Below the pieces are notes generated by a model that saw nothing but the letters and a program-made list of their open reading frames with translations, did not search any database and was not told the origin of the DNA. From Litomosoides sigmodontis (Eukaryota > Nematoda > Chromadorea > Rhabditida > Onchocercidae): DNA of 64,000 bases. The stretch spans positions 3,865,865 to 3,929,864 of the forward strand of contig OY718806.1 of assembly GCA_963070105.1 (NCBI GenBank), written 5' to 3'. Made by a program: the position numbers and the translations under genes. Below, piece by piece: positions 14,937 to 26,900 of this stretch; positions within the stretch are counted from its first letter, which is position 1; each line of letters begins with the position of its first letter.

Positions 14937-16077
14937 CCTGTGCGTCTACGTATATCTGTGCATGCGTTTATGCTTGCGTTTGTTCGGCGCCACTTTCATA
15001 CTTTTTAAAAGAGTTGAGCAAGTCAAATGACAATGAATGAATGGTTCAAGAAATAATATCACAATATTTCACACAACTAAATTAGCATGGCTACTTAGCA
15101 TTGTAAACAAAAGTTTACAACTGATTCACTTGAAGACTAAGTTCACATCTTTCATCATACGTCCTCCTCGAGCAACCATGGATTTTTCAAATCTTACAGA
15201 CGTGAATGAATTATTAATATGGATGACAAACGCTTGTCACCGAAGGAGCAAAAACTGCTTAATTTCAAGCTTCCCTTCTGCAACACAGGAAATTTAAGCA
15301 TAATTTTAAAAATCTACTGAAACATTCGAATTAATTTGGTAATGCTAGCATTTCATTTATGGTGAATTCCTCTTTCAACTTTGATCCGCTACCATATTCC
15401 TAACTCTTTTTTAAAAAAACTTGTAGGGTCAGAACACACTTCTTTAACTACCGATTTTATGCACTACTGCTTTATATAGACTGTTACTTGCGTTTTCACT
15501 ATCTACGCAACTTGTTTGTATTATAAGTAGGTCGAAAAAAAATGACACTATATTGTTGAGCTATTTTCAAACCATAATTTATTAATGAAAATTGAAAATT
15601 TTTTACGGCACACTTTCCATCACAGAAGCTGTAGCGATTTGAAGAAGGGGCAACATAGAATTACGGCTCTAAAGATATCAACTATAATTTAATAGCGCTT
15701 GAATTATTATTGAATTTATCCGGAGAAAAGAGAGGGAAGAAAGTAGAATCAAGCATATAACTAGTAAAGTAACTGGAAATATTTGTAATCTATTGAGATG
15801 ATTCCTGCGCTAACGCAGTTCCCTGAGTTCAAATTCAAGTTATGAACTGGAAGTTTCAAGCATTTCCCTGCTTCTGAACAACATGATTCAAGGTTTACTT
15901 GTTCTGTGTATTATGTTCATCCAAATATTCAATTTATCAGATGCTCACGTCAATATTTGTGAAGTTTGCAATGGAAATGCATAAGTGAAATCTTCCCACA
16001 GGAGAATGCGTTACCAAAATTATCTGCTGAGTTGACAAAGTGATCGTATGAAATAGAAAATTCTGCAGCAAACGGTT

Positions 16078-16123
16078 TGTCAACTAAGCAAGCAAGCATA
16101 TGTCAACTAAGCAAGCAAGCATA
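16078..16123. repeat. Exact 23-bp tandem duplication
   Basis: Two identical head-to-tail copies (16078-16100 and 16101-16123) of a unit that begins TGTCAACTAAGC and contains the internal repeat AAGCAAGCAAGC. The identity suggests a recent slippage or copying event. The position is intergenic, downstream of the HAD gene. Confidence 0.95.
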
Positions 16124-16903
16124 TTTTGATTTTTTCCTACAGGAATTTCTTTAAGAGATTTCCACTCATTCAAGCTTAAAATGTGTGAGTTACAAAAGCT
16201 GGAATTATATTTCCGAACAGGCCTTAACTGTCACACTTCCAAGTACATTCGGGATTGCATCCAAGAATTCTGTAACAATTAGTATTGCCGGAAGACACAA
16301 TTATTATACTTCCCGTTGCAAGCTCAGACCTTTAACACATTCTTCGGGTGTAAAAAATAAAGCTTGAGTGCCAGGTAGGCGAGGAGAGAGAAATTTATTG
16401 TATGCGTTGCAAAATGGCTTACATACTTTCAGCAATAAATGGTCGTCTCTGATAAGCTGATAAGCAAGTGATTCTTGTTCGGTGGAGTGAATTAAAATAA
16501 CGACGCAGATGGATGGATGGCTAGCATTGACTGTGCAAATTAAAAATCACACCATAGCAAGGTACTTCAGTAATATCCGCATGAAATTTTTTCAATTGGA
16601 AATGTCTAGAGAAAAAAGTGTTGTTAGCATCACCTCCGCTGCGTGCAATCGTGATGATAGCGTCCAAGAATTCGTCCGCGAATTGCATCCAAGAATGAAA
16701 ACGGTTGTGTCCGTGGGTTTTTTTTAAAAGGGATAGAAGTGATGATTTCTGTAGTGACAATGATACATGTCACAAATGCATGGATAAAAAATATACAGTA
16801 GGCAAAACTCGCTGACGTCATTTAGTGAAAAAAATTTTCTGGTTGATGAAAGGAAAATTGTGAGGGAATTTGTTGAATAACTATCAAAAACGGATACCAG
16901 CAC

Positions 16904-19160
16904 TCACGACAACGACCATTTTCTCATATCCAACACAATAGGTAGCAGTTCGCCCACATCACGAACCTGAAATAATTTAATGAGCAATCACTTAGTTGAT
17001 AATCTGAGTGACAAGAAATTCCATCATTCACAACTGTTACTGCAAGATCACACTCAGAGAATAATTTTCAATTTGCAAAAGTCTTCGGCAAGTTCTTCGC
17101 ATCAAAATATTCGACGAGTTCCGCGATGCAACATGGACTTGCAAAACGTATTTTAAAGAATCGGGTAAATGTAGGTAAGGCACGTGATGCATTTACAATA
17201 TGATCAGCCTGTGGTCGCAACTCATTGATGCCGGATACTCCAGAAAGCACGCCAACGGTACTGCCAAGATTAGCCGAACGTCCCATGCCCATATCAGCCA
17301 AAGTATCGCCTACTACAAGTGTGTCCTGGAAAGCAGCTAGCCACATATTGCGATGTAGCAATGAATTTGCTTAAATTTTACAGCATTGAATTCGTCCGTA
17401 AGCGGTTTAGTTGAAAATTTCAAGCAGACTTCCGCGACGAGATTTTTGCATGAAAAGAAGGAACGGAGGAAGGTGAAGGTGAAGGTGAAGCTTTTACCTG
17501 TGGATCAACATCCAACGTACGACAGATGGAAAGTGCGTTGTGAGGATGCGGTTTTGGCATAGAACCAGCATCGTCACCGCAGACTACCATGTCGACGTGG
17601 TCTTCCAGTTGTAGACGTTTTAATGTATTCAGTGTGCCTCTCCTAGAAAAAGAGCTTGATTTGCATAGCAAACAAAAGCCTTGAAAATGAATCGATACCG
17701 GCAGTGCCACGTTCAAGCATTTTTTTAATATTGTGAAAGTCATCAAATTATCCAGCCACATAAACAAACTAAACCAGCAAGTTATTCTTTTGTGAAGTAG
17801 TTAGTTACGTGGCTTACATGGAACGTCTACTAAAAAGGCATTCAATAGTGTGTGGAATTTTATGATTTGATTGATAAATTGTGAGTGAGGACGTAAAAGT
17901 TTCACTTCACTTCCTCTCTTATCCAGTCGTTGTCACCTTATATCGCAATATAGCAAAAAAAGGAGCAACGATAATTGTGGAAAAGTTGGGCGAGCAGAAT
18001 GATGTGAATAATCAATCAATCATAGATAGCAGTTACTTTTTTTTTAAACATCATTGTTTCTCTGTCTTCAATAATTTTAGAAAATCTAACAACTGCAGGA
18101 ACTTGCCGACTGTCCGAAGTACAGATAGCTATTTTTATTCTATGATCTCGTAGTTGTCGAAATAATAAATGTAAGTCGAAAATTTCCTTGATACTGTGAC
18201 CACTGGATTCATTCGCTTCTACGATTGCCGTCATAACATGCTGCAATTACGCATGCACACTTTTCAGTACATTCTCAACTGACCAAGGTCACCACCACCT
18301 AACAAGGGGCATTGCCATTTCAACAGGAAAATAGCGAAATCCGAGTGACGTCAGTTTTCGTCACGCTACGAAATTACCGACCTGCTTTTCGCAGGGCCAT
18401 TATTATTCCTTACGGGATAAGAGAGATATTTCAGCGATAAAAAGAATTAAAATTTGAAAAGAGAGACTTTAAGAACTTCAGTAGCTTCAATTCCCCGATT
18501 AATCAGCAAACGTGCAATAGCATCACGTATCTGTGCCATAGTTCCTTCAGCTAGAAGTCCAGGTTGTACACGCTTTTCCTTCTCATGCAATCCCAGCAAT
18601 GAATATATTTCCTGTTCAACGTTCATTTTTGTTGACTCACTTATTCTATAATACATAAATTATAATTTCTTTCTTTCCCTCAAAATTTTAGCTACAATCA
18701 ACTAATTTGAAATATTCGAGTAAAATCAAAAATCACTACTTCTTGGCCACACTTATTGCCCATGGAACCCATGTAGAATGGAAGCAAATTAAAGTGCCAT
18801 CTTTATCGAAAATCACAAGTGAAGCCTTTTTCTGAAAGAGAAATTTCATTATTTCGATCTAACTGTAGCTTCTTCTATTTCAAACAATTATAAATTAATG
18901 TTACTTTGCAGTGATGGCATTCGCTTAGAGCCAGACAAAATTGTTTCAAATTCAAGATAGCCGGAGTAATTTTTTTTGTGGCAGTTCAATTGCGCCGTAG
19001 TTTTACATGCATGTTACATTGGTACTGGTTTTTACTACTGCACTTGCACTCGCATATTTTAGATCTTTCAGAACACTTTCACAAGCCAAGCTATCCTCAC
19101 GTCACAATGAAGACTGGGTTTTTCTTTGAACAAAGTAATGTCAACAGAATTTCCTGCCAT
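16904..19160 (-). CDS. HAD-superfamily phosphatase (phosphoglycolate phosphatase-like)
   Basis: Exons from 5' to 3': 19101-19160 (tentative first exon, [14 protein letters not shown]...), 18740-18831, 18468-18645, 18107-18240, 17498-17642, 17197-17325, 16904-16966. All phases close, giving about 266 residues. HAD motif I is [13 protein letters not shown] with the nucleophile and acid/base aspartates. An alpha-helical cap follows ([13 protein letters not shown]..., [18 protein letters not shown]). Motif II is IAICTSDSR. The motif III lysine sits in [16 protein letters not shown]. Motif IV is [17 protein letters not shown]. The C-terminus [10 protein letters not shown] is a usual HAD ending. 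The intron after SDSR needs a GC donor (GCAAGT at 18101-18106) to keep the frame between motifs II and III; no GT donor there does so. The family removes phosphate from small phosphometabolites with Mg2+; the substrate cannot be told from sequence. The first exon is uncertain because no ATG precedes motif I within its own exon. Confidence 0.85.
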
Positions 19161-22100
19161 TGTTCACAATAATGTAGTCTCCACCAGCCGCAGGACTAAC
19201 TTCAGGATTAAAAACAATGAAATGACATCAGTGAATGAGAAGTGGAAAAGAAACGAACATTTTTTTGGGATCTTATAGGTGCAAGTGTTTGCACAAAACG
19301 ATTTGAGAGCACCTGGCTGTCACGAGTTGAACGCCGAGTAAGACGTTTTTGCAGAAAACTAAAGGGAAATGGTCGACCATATTCGTCTAAAATACAAGAT
19401 GTTCCAAGATTTATAATATGTCCACACTATACTTTTGAATTCAAAAGACTTAATTGAGGGATTGTAGAAATAAAAAAATTAATGCAAGTTAATCAGTTCA
19501 AAGGGCAATTCATGTGTGCTAATGTTAGAATTAAAAGTCGATGAAATTTTATTTCAGCATGCAAATTGTTGAAATCTTTTTTTTTTTTTATTTCAGCTTC
19601 ATCGTTTTCTTTACAGCTTCGCAATTGGTGGCGTATCATTGACCGACTTCTGTGACTTTCTTCAAAGCATAAGTTTTCTTTTTTTAAAAAAAAGCATGCC
19701 CAACATATCGTTGAAATGTTATTGATGCAAAATAGTATAACTACATTTCCTTAAATTTGGACAAATAATTTTATTTGGAGGGGAAAATAAGTAAATGATT
19801 AAAAGAGCGACGTTTAGTTGGTTGTTGGAATGTTCAATAGAGCTAAACAGCTAACAAAGATTAAAACTTTGCACGGTTTGTTAATCTTTCTAAGCTTTAA
19901 AGCACATTTTCATAAGTGAACCATGTCATCTTGAATATGAAGGAGGCATGCGGGAAAATGCTTTCTCTTTTCCCATTTTTTTTTTTTCATTTAACAAATT
20001 AATCGCAGGAAATGCATAGAGAAGAAATTAATTTGTGCTAATTAACAGTCGCATGCCTTTCCACACTGAGCAATTTCTAACCCTAATCAATGAAGAATTA
20101 ATTGCAAAGTTGTTTTATCAAGCGTTTCTGATTTATTTCTCGCTAAATCCATCTCACTAATTTTGCAAAAGATATTACTGCAAAATATGCCAAGGCATTT
20201 CACAGAGATTGTGGCGCAGCAGAAACAAAAAAGTTTAAGTCACAAATTGCATCAAAGGACAAAGGTTTGAGGCTGACAGCTAGAAGGAACGTTCCAGCTG
20301 AACCTCAGATGTATTGGAACGAAAGGAACATGACTTACAAGCGATGCTAAGTAGTGCAGAAGAACTGCGTATGAAAGTTCGCACACTTCTTGCACTCATC
20401 ACACCTGTCAGCCAATTTCAATTGCGTCCTTTTTTTACTTCTGCTTCGCTCCTTCTTTTTCCACTGATAGCGAGAACAGCAGCAACTCTCTGACGATTAA
20501 AATTACAGCAAATCCTGCAAAATTTCGAACTGATTAAAGTTGCATCGAATAAGGCTTAAACACAAATGACACCATTGATTGAGAAGCTGCGAAAGTATTA
20601 ATGAAAGTTATGCTTTGGGAGTCATCGCATATGCATTTTCCGGAGTGTAACAGCAAAGATTTTATTAGAAAAACTTCGGAGTAAATAGAATAACAGCCGC
20701 GGTCGAGCACGCAGACGCAAGTGCGTTATCAGGAGAGGCTGTCGAACGAAGTGTAGGAAAGACGGATAGGATTTGCATTTTTAGATGGATAATTTATCTA
20801 GAGAGAAAGAGAGCACGGAAGTTGACAGGGATGACTAGTCAAGATTGGAAATTGGTTGGATGGAGTTAGCTGAGGAGGATAGCTAGCATGTTCATGGATG
20901 TGAGCAGCATTCAAACAACGGGCAACGATCTGTGCACTTTTGCTCGCTCTATAATTCAATATAGCAAGTAGAAATGGAATAATTAAATTTTCGATTCAAA
21001 TCCTCAAGTTCATATTGATTTTTGCACACACTCATTATTCAAATCATTAATAATAGGAACTGCAAGAAGTGGTACAAATTAATGTCTCTTTCCAAAGATG
21101 ATTTGAACTTTTTTCCAATTAAACTGCTACAAGTTACACTACTTTTGTCGTTTTTGGAATACTCGAAAATAACAGTGATTTGTCCCTCATCGATGCAAAA
21201 ATGATGGAAGTGGTAGTGTCGCATATCTAACAGAATAACAAAGTTCTGGCGATCAAGGAAACCACGTCCATGTTCACATCGGCTTTTGAGATTGATATTG
21301 ATGTATATGTATATGTATGTATATATATATAAAGTATGAAAAAGAAATTTATTAAAAAAAAGAGGAGTATTTATTCAACCAACTAAAGATACAAGTCAGA
21401 TACAGCAAACTATCAGTTGTGTGCAACTAGACGAGTGGTGCAATTTCACACTTGCTGTAAACTGAATAGGGGAAGCAAAGGGAGTAGGTAAACAGGTGAC
21501 TGATATAGACGAAAAGTAAATAAATATGGTTAGATCTTTCTCTGTTTACCTTTTCCTAGAGTTGTAGAACTGTTAAGGTATAATTTAACCTACATATAGT
21601 TGGAGCACGAGATGGCATTCAATCTTAAAATTCTTGAATTAACAGTTTACCAAACCTTCATTTACCGTCTGCACGTCAATCCTCAAGCACCAAGGTGAAC
21701 CTCCCTTGCAAAAGCAGTTGAAAAATGAAACAGTCGTTCAACTAAGTGACTGTCACAGAAATAACTTTTAATATTTCTGCGTCTTCAAAATATTTTATTA
21801 ATCATCAATTCATTATGCAAATTTCATCATAATTTTGCTTATCACTTCTGCAGAATGAAGTCATTTCGATGATACTGTTGTTTGTCATATCAAATTAATT
21901 TGCGTTATTGAATTCGCTTGTCTTGGCAAATGAAATCCGCTCACTTGTAATAGATACTTAACAAATTACTCCTTCAAACTCAAGTCACTACGTAAAGTAC
22001 ACAAGGACTATTTTTCACTAATCGCTTGTAAATAACACTTTCATTTAAATACTTAATGAAGTTAGTAGAATGCACATTAATCATAATTGTCGGGCAAATG

Positions 22101-23934
22101 AACGAAGGAATGGAAAAGGAAGTGAGGTATAAAACAAAAGGAATAATACTCCGACGGAAATTTTGAATAAAACTTTAGTGTTTAATAATAACCCGACACT
22201 GGCAGCAAAGAAATCAAAACGAGAAATAACTCTGGCTGTTTTTTGTCCTATTTTGATAGATAATTATTACTTTATTTCATAAATGACTTCAGAAGTGCTG
22301 AGCAGATAATAAATGCATTTTGATTAATTTCATTTTCACAAGTGAAAGTTGATGAAATTTCTGGAAATCTAGCAAAAGTCAGTGTAAAAAATGTCACTAC
22401 AATTATTTCAAAGTTTTATGGAACATATATATGTATATGCATGCAGTGATGGAGCTTTCCTCCCTTTCCTATCCTTTTTGATATTTCGTCAACAAATTAA
22501 ACAAGTTTGACATGGAAGAAAGATCGAAATTTTTAGCTTCAGCAGTCGGTTGGTTATGTTGTAAACAACTAAATTTGTTATTTCTAATACGCCTTCGCCA
22601 GGCAATTTTGTGCAACGAATTACTAGGAAATTGTAGTAGTAGTTTGCGGTTGCTATCGCAGGGGCTGAAAAATGATAGGGCGAAGAGAGATGACCTTCAA
22701 AGAAGGATGACATAAGAAAACAAAATTCGACCGTCTGTTAATTCTTGTAAATCTCCGTGCATTTAAACTTCTTCGAACTCGAATCAAATGATTCGAAAAG
22801 GCTAAAACTAGCAAAAGTGTACCAAACGAATCTAAGTAGCATATGAAATGGAAATTGCGCATTAGGATATCCATAATAAAATTTGGAGTGAACTGAGCCG
22901 CTTCGCATTTTAAATAAGATATGTCTCTCCACAGTTTCGATGAAAAACTGAGACGTCCAGATAGTTTCAGCAAATGATTGATTAATCCACAACTCGCCTT
23001 TCTTCTCCATCTCATCTCCTCGTCCTCCTGTGGAACGACATGTACAACGAAATTTTTGCACAAAAGTCATCAACACCATCTCGGTTGTTGTTATTTTCGA
23101 ACGTCGGACAGCGATCAGTAGTTAGTCATGTAGCGGAACAATAACAGCAGGTGCTTAGCCATCATGTAAAATTACACAACAATGGTTTCCTCTTTGGATG
23201 AAATATGTTTTCATTTGTTAATTAGAAACCAAGCAAACAAGTTCCTAAAATTATTTCTCCTTCGATGAAAACCACTCCAACGTAACTAGTACCCAGATGA
23301 AGCATACTATCTACTGCTAATGCACGTGATGTGTGAATTGAGAAAAGAAATTGCTAACTTCTATTTCACTTACTAAAAATCATTTCGTCAATTAGAAACC
23401 GACCTTGTAAAGATTGCTGTTGCATATTTAGCCGATAAAAAATTGTTCATTTGCATGCGCCACTAGTTTCATGACATGCAACACACTTCTGGCAATCTAC
23501 GATCTGAGCTTATCGTAAATTGTTATGATAATAAGGGCGAACACGCACTACTATATGATAAATAGAAGTTTTTGAGTCACCAAAGATTGGATTCCAGTGA
23601 AAAGTTCATTTCCAGAAGGATACAGTTATCTCTAATTTTCTTCTCAGAGGAAGGGAGGAAGGAAAGGGAAGAAAGCCAATGTATCCTAGGCATGTTTCCC
23701 TAATATGACTCCATGTTGAATTGGTGAATTTTATGCAATTTCAAATTGAATACCGACTCTCCATAAAATTGAGGTTGCAAAAATTTGTCGGCGCAGCTGA
23801 CCTGATTCCATTCAATCGTCCAACCTTCAATACTGCAACAAATTACCTATCGTTATCCCTGGCCAACTTGTGAATTTATGAAACACTGTTTGATTTTTCG
23901 ATTTCCTAATTTCCACTTCATATTTTCTAAGTTC
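19161..23934. other. Gene-poor gap between the HAD and first DM13 genes
   Basis: About 4.8 kb between divergently transcribed genes, so it should hold both promoters. The longest open frames are two overlapping frames on - (22653-23063, 136 codons; 22738-23079, 113 codons) with no recognised domain; they are probably chance. Short AT/GTAT-rich runs occur at 21297-21332. Confidence 0.45.
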
Positions 23935-26900
23935 ATGATTTTATCCTTATCTTTGCTGTTTTTGCTCTTCGCTATTTCTACAGGTAAGTTTCCGCCTATT
24001 TTTCATACTTTCTACTTGCTTCTGTTGTAATATTAACTCCACTGAATTTTGCCTCGGCAAGGAAGGATGACCAAAAGTTCAAAATCGGATTTATGGAACA
24101 CTTTCCAACCATATCCAGTAGCGCCTACATTTTCAAGCGCCCTCCCGAACTCTTCGCTTGTCCATTTCAAAAATATTAAAGGATTTATCGATCCGAGCTA
24201 TTCAGACAAAACTGTTGCAATACTTTTTTCAACATCTTAAGAAGGTATCTAGTACTCAATATTTTAACAGGCAGAAATTACAACAAGCCAGAAAGCAATA
24301 ATCCATGGCATGCTTCTGTCATTCCTTGGTCAAAATATTTGACTGGCGACAACAACATCATTGGTCAAACGATGTCCTCTCAAGAAGTTTCCACTAAACA
24401 CCAAATGTTATTGACACCGTCAAAAGGCGCTAGGGAGAAGGATATAGCTAAAAGTGATATGACAAAATCAAACTCTTACTTTCGCCAACGCAGCGCACAC
24501 CGAAGTAATCATAATGCTATATTACCTATCAGTGTTGATCACCAAAGCAACAGGATGAAAAATCGTTTACGTCGAGAGAACCAAACAGTAACCATCGTTC
24601 CGTCTAATTCGAACTTTGGGCATGTTCTAGTACCTTTTAGTTTATGTGATTTGAATTAAAATCCCTTTCAATATTTTGTAGATTTTCAAGCATCCTGCCA
24701 TTACTTTTTCGTAACTTTCATTTTTGAAGTTTTATTCATTTGGACAAAAGAGACTGCTCAAACTAAATTTATCTTTCGGATTATTAAATATTGTTAAATT
24801 AACGTAGTGGAAAGGCTTGAGAGGATAGATAAAAGTCCTTGTTAGCCTTTTGAACTCATTTCAGCGAGAAAAATTTGATCATTCAGCAGTATTTTAAGTT
24901 TTAAACCTTTATTGGATAATTCAAAATTAATGAATGAACGATATGCAAATGGGATGAGCAATGCGGTGAAATGCAATAACTATTTATAGTACTTGGAGCA
25001 CTTTACGCGGTCACAGAGTGACATTATCATCACCCGATCCACAAGTGACACCACCATTGCATGCAGTAAACTCATTCCAACCACTCATTCCCGTTGCCAG
25101 TACTGCTACCAGGTCTAACATCAGTAATTTCAACAGTATGGCATGGTCATGATTTATCGACCTGGGATATGAATGCCTATCGATTAAAATCTAAAATTTT
25201 GAATGCATTCTAAGAAAGTTATGATAATTACGCCATCAGACAGGTCATTATCAAACGCTCACTATTCACGACTAACTCCCTCACAAATCCTGCTCACTCC
25301 GCCCTCAAACACAGTTCTGGCGCAGGCTCGGCCCGAAACCAGGCTTTTACCTTATCATCCCTCTCCTGCCGCTGGTGCAGAGAATCTCCACGCATTCGGT
25401 GCCAGTGTTGCATCGTTTCTGTCTTCGCGCGATACTGTGGAAAGTTTTGCAAAACTTGCAAAAAATTTACTTCGTTTATCAACTTCAAACCAGGTAATCT
25501 TCACATGGAAAGCTGCAACCTTGCGTGAAAAATATCAGAATAATTTAAAATCAGCTTAATGAGTTTGATCTTGCATTATATTAGTAAAAAATCTAAAATT
25601 TGCTTTAATTTTAATCAGCCTGATAAAATTTTGCCATCGCTGGCGTCAGCGGTAGGTGGTACGAAGTTTTTCGTTCCAAGTAACGGCGACAATACTGAAG
25701 CATTAGCAGCAGATGGAGCATCCTCCAGCATATTCACCATTCAACAAGTTTTTGCCGAATTAAGTAATGATTTTATGAATTAGCGCACACACACATATAT
25801 ATATATATATATTACTTAATTCTATATATATTACTTCTATATATATATTACTTAAAAATATATATATATATACATATATATATATGCATAATCGATTTAG
25901 TAAAATCGTTAATTAAATCCTTTATACTAATTTCATTTCCTAATATTTGAAAGAATTCTTCGGTCGAAAATATAGTTAATTTTTGTATTTGTAGCAAAAA
26001 AAGATTTTCCGATCAAAGGTGTCGAGAACGACAAGTTCTATGAAAATGAAACCGACATTTTTTTGAACACTTTGCCAGAAAAGCAGCGGTCGCTTTTGCA
26101 AGCGGCAATTGAAACTGGCGAACTTGATGCACATACTTTACGATCCACCATTGGGTTTTCTTTATTTCTTCATTACCAGTTAATTGAAATTTCTCAAAGC
26201 GAAAGTGACACGTGCTTCAAAACACTCTTTCTAGAAGCATCAGCAGTAGAAGAAAGCAAAATAACGGAAGGCTTTTGGAATGGATACAGGAAAATCGGAA
26301 GAAAACTTCAGAAGGGCCTGTTGCAACTGTTAGATTGCCATACTACGGCCAATATTGCGGCAGTTTCGTTGGTCGAGTAAGTTACGTTAAAAGTCATAAA
26401 ATTCACATTTTATTTTATTGCACGGCATTTTTTGCTTTCTTTTGCCAATGGAGGATATGCATAGATTTCAAAGTAAAACGCTTCATTTCAGACCGTTCGT
26501 TCCAACGTTGCAGGTGCACTGTGGGCAGTCAACAACCGACAATTTATTGTTTCCAAATTTCAGTTCAATCCTGGAACTTTGTTGACTGGTAAACCATCAT
26601 TTACTCATCCTTTCACGCTAATTTACCTCTATACTTGTATGACTGACGGATATTAAAGAAAGTGAAGAAAACATATTTTTCACAAATATATCGAAATTTT
26701 TAGAAAATGTAACTTTTTGGGTTGGCCCATATGAACGAACCAGTGATAGTGTAACCGATATGACCCCCAGTGCTAATGGTTTCTACCTAAAGCCACAGCC
26801 TATCAATTTGACTACCCTTTATATGTCAAATATTCAGGTGCGTCAACCTACTGCAATGTCTAAATCCAAGTGCGTCAAATTATTCTATAATCTGAATTTT

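Larger units (their letters stand above)
13537..16903. other. Poorly defined region between CHDH and the HAD gene
   Basis: It should contain the CHDH promoter (right of 13536) and the 3' UTR of the HAD gene (left of 16904). Open frames compete on both strands: 13980-14282 on - (100 codons, no ATG) and 14032-14310 plus 14469-14690 on +. Neither chain closes with matching splice phases, and no domain is recognisable. The rest (14700-16900) shows only short frames, a GT microsatellite and a 23-bp tandem duplication. Confidence 0.4.

Noticed and set aside
16521..16821. Minus-strand frames of 79 and 63 codons near the HAD 3' end
   Set aside because: Overlapping frames with no recognisable features; the HAD stop at 16904 lies just beyond them and they do not extend it.
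22653..23079. Overlapping 136- and 113-codon frames on -
   Set aside because: No domain, no signal peptide, no neighbouring exons, and two overlapping frames on the same strand; most likely chance.
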